Shown: one piece after another, positions 60,568-64,000 of the stretch
How the letters are laid out: each line of letters opens with the position of its first letter
Position numbering within the stretch: position 1 is the first letter of the stretch
The notes under the pieces: model-generated
Databases searched by the model: none
What the model was told of the DNA's origin: nothing
The model's input: only the letters and a program-made list of their open reading frames with translations
DNA from: Pelorhabdus rhamnosifermentans
GTDB taxonomy: Bacteria; Bacillota; Negativicutes; UMGS1260
Length of the DNA: 64,000 bases
NCBI RefSeq assembly: GCF_018835585.1
Contig: NZ_JAHGVE010000005.1
Span: 170,190 to 234,189 of the forward strand
Direction: 5' to 3'
Translations under genes and position numbers: made by a program

Positions 60568-61257
60568 ATGGCAGATTGTTCCCCCCCTAGGACTTCGGCA
60601 ACTTCAAAAACTTCCACGACAACAAAAACAACCTCGACAGGCAGTGGATCCACAACAGAGACAGACTCAATAACATGCTCAAGTGCTACTTCACTTCCCA
60701 CACCCCAACGTATTATTGATACCATTCTGGCGGATATTAATGCAGTTATGCCAAACTATCAAGTACTTGTTTCATCCCAACGCTTACTTGTCGGCGCCGC
60801 TGAAGAAATTTCACGTACACCAGGCGTCCCAAAAGAAATCTTTGAGCGCGCCGTTCTCCGGATGGATAATGCCGGTACATTAATTGATATTTTCCTTGAT
60901 TTATTGTTATGTAAAATTTCTTTTTCAAGCGATTTCCTCAGTGTAACCTGTGCCCCGGTCGACTTATTCCGCCTCCTCACTACCAATAATCCCCTCTGTG
61001 ATACACCCCAGCGAACAGGCGAGCAAATTCTGCAATTGGAACTCATTCGCCGTACATTGGAAAAGTACCGGGATAGTATCAAACCCGGTCAAGCCACAAG
61101 TCCCCAAAGCGGAACGCTAGGAAAAAGTACTGAAATTCGTCCAGCCGCACCCAATAAGCCAAAAGTACAAGGTCCTCATCGTTGGACCTTCCCCGTGGAA
61201 AAACCTTCCACAACCACAGCAAAAACAAACGGAGTCTCCCCGAAAAAAAACAAGTAA
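60568..61257 (+). CDS. Ser/Thr-rich protein of unknown function
   Basis: The ATG after GAGGTGG gives 229 residues. Residues about 5-40 are a low-complexity Ser/Thr run (TSATSKTSTTTKTTSTGSGS). A helical domain of about 45-170 follows (RIIDTILADINAVMPNYQVL, then RTGEQILQLELIRRTLEKYR). The tail is Pro/Lys/Thr-rich. No signal peptide or membrane segment is evident. It stands alone on the plus strand among minus-strand genes. I recognise no family. Confidence 0.7.
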   Translation: MADCSPPRTSATSKTSTTTKTTSTGSGSTTETDSITCSSATSLPTPQRIIDTILADINAVMPNYQVLVSSQRLLVGAAEEISRTPGVPKEIFERAVLRMDNAGTLIDIFLDLLLCKISFSSDFLSVTCAPVDLFRLLTTNNPLCDTPQRTGEQILQLELIRRTLEKYRDSIKPGQATSPQSGTLGKSTEIRPAAPNKPKVQGPHRWTFPVEKPSTTTAKTNGVSPKKNK

Positions 61258-61278
61258 CAAGCTCCTGCTTGTTACTTG
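61251..61278. terminator. Bidirectional terminator
   Basis: CAAGTAACAAGC pairs with GCTTGTTACTTG around a 4-nt loop, followed by TTTTTG, between convergent genes. Confidence 0.8.
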
Positions 61279-62201
61279 TTTTTGCTTGATTCCGGTGGTA
61301 ACAGCGGACAAGCACCTAGTTCATCATGATAATCACAAGGCTCTGTATGAATAATGACATCACATCGACCGAGAGCCTGCTTAATTTCCTGTTCTAAGAG
61401 ATCACAAATACCATGAGCCTTGTCTAAATGCATATTCTTATTTAAAATAATATGAACATCAATCAACCGATAACTTCCGCTCCGCCGTGTCCGAAGGCGG
61501 TGAAAAGTAATCACCTCAGGGTGTGCACGAATAATTTTCTGAATAACAAGCTCTTCACTTTCAGGCAAACAGACATCCGTCAATTCAGAAAAGCTTTCCT
61601 TCGTCATTTTAAAACCGGCTCGAAAAACAATGATTGCAACAAAGAGCGCAATAAGAGGATCAAGAACATTTAGTCCTGTCACACGAATGAGGACCAACCC
61701 CACAAGTACGCCGACTGATGTCCAAATATCTGCTCGCAGGTGCATAGCATCTGCTGCAAGCGCTGCTGACTCCGTTAATTTTGCCACCTTCAGCAACTTT
61801 CGCGTAACATAATAGTTTACAAGAATAGATAACAGCATGACGGCAATGCCGTACCCTAAATGCTCAGGGCTTTCTACCGAAGAAAACTTATGAACAGCTT
61901 CGTAAACAATCCAGAGAGCTGCGCCGATAATCAATAGCGCTTCAGCCATAGCAGATACATTTTCATATTTACCGTGACCGTAGGCATGATCTTGATCAGG
62001 GGGTAAATTGGATTTTTTCACTGCATAAAAAGCAATGAGTGCTGCCATTAAATCTACAGCCGAATGGGCAGCTTCAGAAACAATACTGATAGCACCTGTT
62101 GCAACCCCCACAACAAGTTTAGTTAATACAAGCATTGTATTGGATATGACGGAAAGTCGTGCAGCACCTTTTTTTAATTGGGCCGCTTCGCTGGCGTTCA
62201 T
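61272..62201 (-). CDS. Cation diffusion facilitator (CDF) efflux protein
   Basis: The start MNASEAAQLKKGAARLSVIS after GGAGGG gives 309 residues. It has six transmembrane helices, metal-site residues in VSEAAHSAVDLMAALIAFYA (HxxxD) and ALAADAMHLRADIWTS (HxxxD), PPDQDHAYGHGKYENVSAM on the cytosolic face, and a C-terminal metal-binding domain (VDVHIILNKNMHLDKAHGIC-like). It exports Zn2+, Fe2+ or Co2+ against protons; specificity is not decided. Confidence 0.93.
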   Translation of the reverse strand: MNASEAAQLKKGAARLSVISNTMLVLTKLVVGVATGAISIVSEAAHSAVDLMAALIAFYAVKKSNLPPDQDHAYGHGKYENVSAMAEALLIIGAALWIVYEAVHKFSSVESPEHLGYGIAVMLLSILVNYYVTRKLLKVAKLTESAALAADAMHLRADIWTSVGVLVGLVLIRVTGLNVLDPLIALFVAIIVFRAGFKMTKESFSELTDVCLPESEELVIQKIIRAHPEVITFHRLRTRRSGSYRLIDVHIILNKNMHLDKAHGICDLLEQEIKQALGRCDVIIHTEPCDYHDELGACPLLPPESSKNK

Positions 62202-62290
62202 CGAATCCCTCCAAAAATACAACAAGAATCACGTGCAAGACCGTAACACGGTCCTGCAGAATGATTCCTGCTACTAATCCCGACTACACC
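62202..62290 (-). promoter_or_regulatory. Structured leader of the CDF gene
   Basis: A long interrupted hairpin (GAATCA..TGCAGGACCG pairing with CGGTCTTGCA..TGATTC) ends about 22 bp before the CDF start, just upstream of the GGAGGG site. The position suggests translational or transcriptional control by RNA structure. I could not match it to the NiCo or Mn riboswitch consensus. Confidence 0.4.
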
Positions 62291-62377
62291 GATTTCTACT
62301 TCGGTCGTCTGTTCCTATTCTATTATATTAGCATAAAGCAAAATGAGTGTAAACAAAATCCACATAGCCGTCAAAAT

Positions 62378-63022
62378 TCAGCCAATTTTCGCAATATGCA
62401 ACACAGGATACCCCTTGTCTCCTAACTTTTTCGTCAAGAGTTCCACATCCTGAATATCGGCTCGAATAATGAGTTCGCCTTGCTGTTCAGTACCAGTCAA
62501 AGCCACCATACTGTTAATGTTAATGTCTAGCTCTTTAAAAATTCCCGTAATTTCATGAACCATACCAATTTTATCAGCCCCGCCAATGGTCAGGCGTGTC
62601 TTTCCTTCAGCCAACCCCATGACATCAACAAAACATTTAAAAATATCTGTCTCCGTAATAATCCCTACGACAGCGCCCTTTACATCGACAACAACAAGAC
62701 CACCGATTTTCTGTTGCGCCATAATCAGTGCAGCCTCTTCAATGGTAGCATCGGCACAGATGGTAAGTACCTTTTTCTTCATAATATCACGTAATAATAC
62801 CTTGTCTAAAAGATAATTCGCTTCATAGACAGAAAGCGTCGTAGCAGGTGAAGGTGATACTTCCCTGAGATCACGGTCCGTTACAATACCAAGAAGTTTG
62901 CCATCTTGAACAATGGGCAAGCGCCGAAACTTGTTCTTCTGCATCATATTCTTAGCCTCTGTTACAGAGGTATCCGGAGTTACTGTCACAGGATTTTCCG
63001 TCATCCTTGTTGCTACAAACAT
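62378..63022 (-). CDS. CBS-ACT domain protein (AcuB-like)
   Basis: I start at MFVATRMTENPVTVTPDTSV (GGAGTG site), giving 214 residues. Two CBS motifs (FRRLPIVQDGKLLGIVTDRD and KIGGLVVVDVKGAVVGIITE) are followed by an ACT domain (VHEITGIFKELDININSMVA). Such proteins sense nucleotides and amino acids. It is next to the liv ABC genes on the same strand, so a link to branched-chain amino acid status is possible. Confidence 0.88.
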   Translation of the reverse strand: MFVATRMTENPVTVTPDTSVTEAKNMMQKNKFRRLPIVQDGKLLGIVTDRDLREVSPSPATTLSVYEANYLLDKVLLRDIMKKKVLTICADATIEEAALIMAQQKIGGLVVVDVKGAVVGIITETDIFKCFVDVMGLAEGKTRLTIGGADKIGMVHEITGIFKELDININSMVALTGTEQQGELIIRADIQDVELLTKKLGDKGYPVLHIAKIG

Positions 63023-63056
63023 CGTAATCACTCCTCACATCTTCACTTTTTCTTTC

Positions 63057-63761
63057 TTAGCCGCCTAGATAAGCCTTGCGCACATCTTCACTTGCCGCAA
63101 GCTCTTTCGCTGTACCAGACAAGGTAATGCGTCCTGTCTCAAGTACATAGGCATGATGGGCAATGGATAGTGCCATATGCGCATTTTGTTCGACGAGTAA
63201 AATCGTTGTTCCTGTCTCATTGATTTCTTTGATAATCGAAAAAATTTCTTTTACCAAGAGCGGCGCAAGTCCCATGGAGGGTTCATCAAGTAATAACAAT
63301 CTAGGACGACTCATCAGCGCCCGCCCCATGGCAAGCATTTGTTGTTCGCCGCCTGATAAGGTTCCGGCTATCTGACTTTTCCGTTCAGCCAGCCGCGGAA
63401 ACCGTTTAAAAACATTGCCCATATCGTCGGCAATGCCTTTTTTATCCTTACGAATATAGGCACCCAATTCCAGATTTTCCAGCACCGTCATATTGGCAAA
63501 AATCCGCCGTCCTTCAGGGACCTGCGAGATGCCTTGTTTTACGATGTTTTGAGCACCATAACCCAGCAGGCTTTTTTCTTCAAATAACAGCTCCCCTGTC
63601 TTGGGTTTTAAGAGTCCTGAGATGGTCCGAAGGATGGTGCTTTTCCCTGCACCATTGGCACCGATAAGCGTCACAATCTCGCCTTCATTGACGTTAACGC
63701 TAATGCCTTTGAGCGCATGAATGGCTCCGTAATATACATGAATGTTATCGATTTTTAGCAT
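63057..63761 (-). CDS. livF: Branched-chain amino acid ABC transporter ATPase LivF
   Basis: The 234-residue ATPase has Walker A GANGAGKST, signature LSGGEQQMLAMGRALM, Walker B LLLLDEPSMGLAPL and the switch His. The Bateman-like LivF features KQGISQVPEGRRIFANMTVL and NLELGAY are typical. It energises uptake of branched-chain amino acids together with LivG, LivH, LivM and LivK. Confidence 0.95.
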   Translation of the reverse strand: MLKIDNIHVYYGAIHALKGISVNVNEGEIVTLIGANGAGKSTILRTISGLLKPKTGELLFEEKSLLGYGAQNIVKQGISQVPEGRRIFANMTVLENLELGAYIRKDKKGIADDMGNVFKRFPRLAERKSQIAGTLSGGEQQMLAMGRALMSRPRLLLLDEPSMGLAPLLVKEIFSIIKEINETGTTILLVEQNAHMALSIAHHAYVLETGRITLSGTAKELAASEDVRKAYLGG

Positions 63762-63763
63762 AG

Positions 63764-64000
63764 TTACACCTCCACCTCCTCGCCCAAATAAGCCTCAATG
63801 ACTTTCGGATTATTTTTGATTTCTGCCGGTGTGCCGCTGGCAATAATCATGCCATAATCAAGGACATAAATGCGCTCGCAAACACCCATAACCAAGCTCA
63901 TATCATGCTCAATCAGTAGGATCGTCAGATTGAATTCTTTGCGAATCCACCGAATCATTTCCATGAGCGCATGCGTTTCCTGGGGATTCATCCCTGCCGC
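63764..64000 (-). CDS. livG: LivG ATPase, C-terminal part (runs off the window)
   Basis: About 79 codons are visible, ending the protein: AAGMNPQETHALMEMIRWIR, then LLIEHDMSLVMGVCERIYVL with the switch His, and EAYLGEEVEV. The Pro-Gln-Glu helix and the AYLGEE tail are typical of LivG. The 5' part lies beyond position 64000. It precedes livF by 2 bp. Confidence 0.93.
   Translation of the reverse strand, partial: AAGMNPQETHALMEMIRWIRKEFNLTILLIEHDMSLVMGVCERIYVLDYGMIIASGTPAEIKNNPKVIEAYLGEEVEV

Overview
The window looks like chromosomal DNA of a Negativicutes bacterium (Firmicutes with an outer membrane), most likely a Sporomusaceae member such as Pelosinus or Sporomusa. This is inferred from protein resemblance and gene order only. 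Supporting signs are the core block rpsF-ssb-rpsR / DUF2232-gdpP-rplI-lonC-dnaB / purA, T-box leaders, Firmicutes-type LexA, Fur and PhoP sites, Spo0E-like and YjcZ-like small proteins, a YedF/DUF3343 selenium pair and a LarA-family protein.

Layout. 1-4.7 kb: ordinary small genes (membrane protein, corA, dodecin, CBO0543-type protein, uppP) plus two small proteins of 50 and 34 residues. 4.86-26.76 kb: a decayed integrated element bounded by a partial tRNA-Thr copy (4861-4901) and the intact tRNA-Thr(CGT) gene (26760-26835), with a broken tyrosine integrase beside the intact tRNA. It holds a frameshifted IS3-family element, an older IS3 remnant, a TctC-type binding protein, a Ku gene next to a LexA-controlled small zinc protein, an unexplained three-gene operon (9.5-10.8 kb), phage tail, lysis and regulatory genes, and several chimeric junctions where phage genes were fused, deleted or duplicated. 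Three clusters of hairpin-rich intergenic repeats (5.1, 16.8 and 24.0 kb) and a 277-bp cassette with terminal inverted repeats (23.7 kb) also lie here.

26.8-33.9 kb: universal stress protein, double-HD/HD-GYP protein, tRNAs for Gly, Phe, Asp, Val, Glu and Lys, an XRE regulator divergent from a degenerate receiver protein, a secreted class 3 lipase, and purA preceded by the decayed 3' end of purB. 33.9-37.2 kb: Fur-box-preceded iron uptake operon feoA-feoA-feoB plus a small Cys-rich protein. 37.2-41.8 kb: two T-box transporter units. One is BASS transporter plus LarA-like racemase; the other is an SSS transporter whose leader carries two terminator/antiterminator modules in series. 41.8-48.9 kb: dnaB, lonC, rplI, gdpP, DUF2232 and MazG-like core genes. 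49.4-51.4 kb: a chemoreceptor.

51.5-55.9 kb: a Tat module in which tatA and tatC lie between two Tat-signal proteins (an HD-domain protein and a purple-acid-phosphatase-like phosphoesterase). Both flanking promoters carry 11-bp-periodic TTAA-type repeats typical of PhoP boxes, so a phosphate-starvation secretion cassette is the best reading. 56.1-64.0 kb: rpsF-ssb-rpsR, ychF-DUF951-mscS-DUF3343-yedF, a Ser/Thr-rich protein of unknown function, a cation diffusion facilitator, a CBS-ACT protein and the ATPase genes livF and livG (partial) of a branched-chain amino acid ABC transporter.

The observations most worth following up are the PhoP-box Tat module, the T-box leader with two expression platforms, the T-box-BASS-LarA operon, the hairpin repeat family, the inverted-repeat cassette at 23.7 kb and the three-gene membrane operon at 9.5-10.8 kb.
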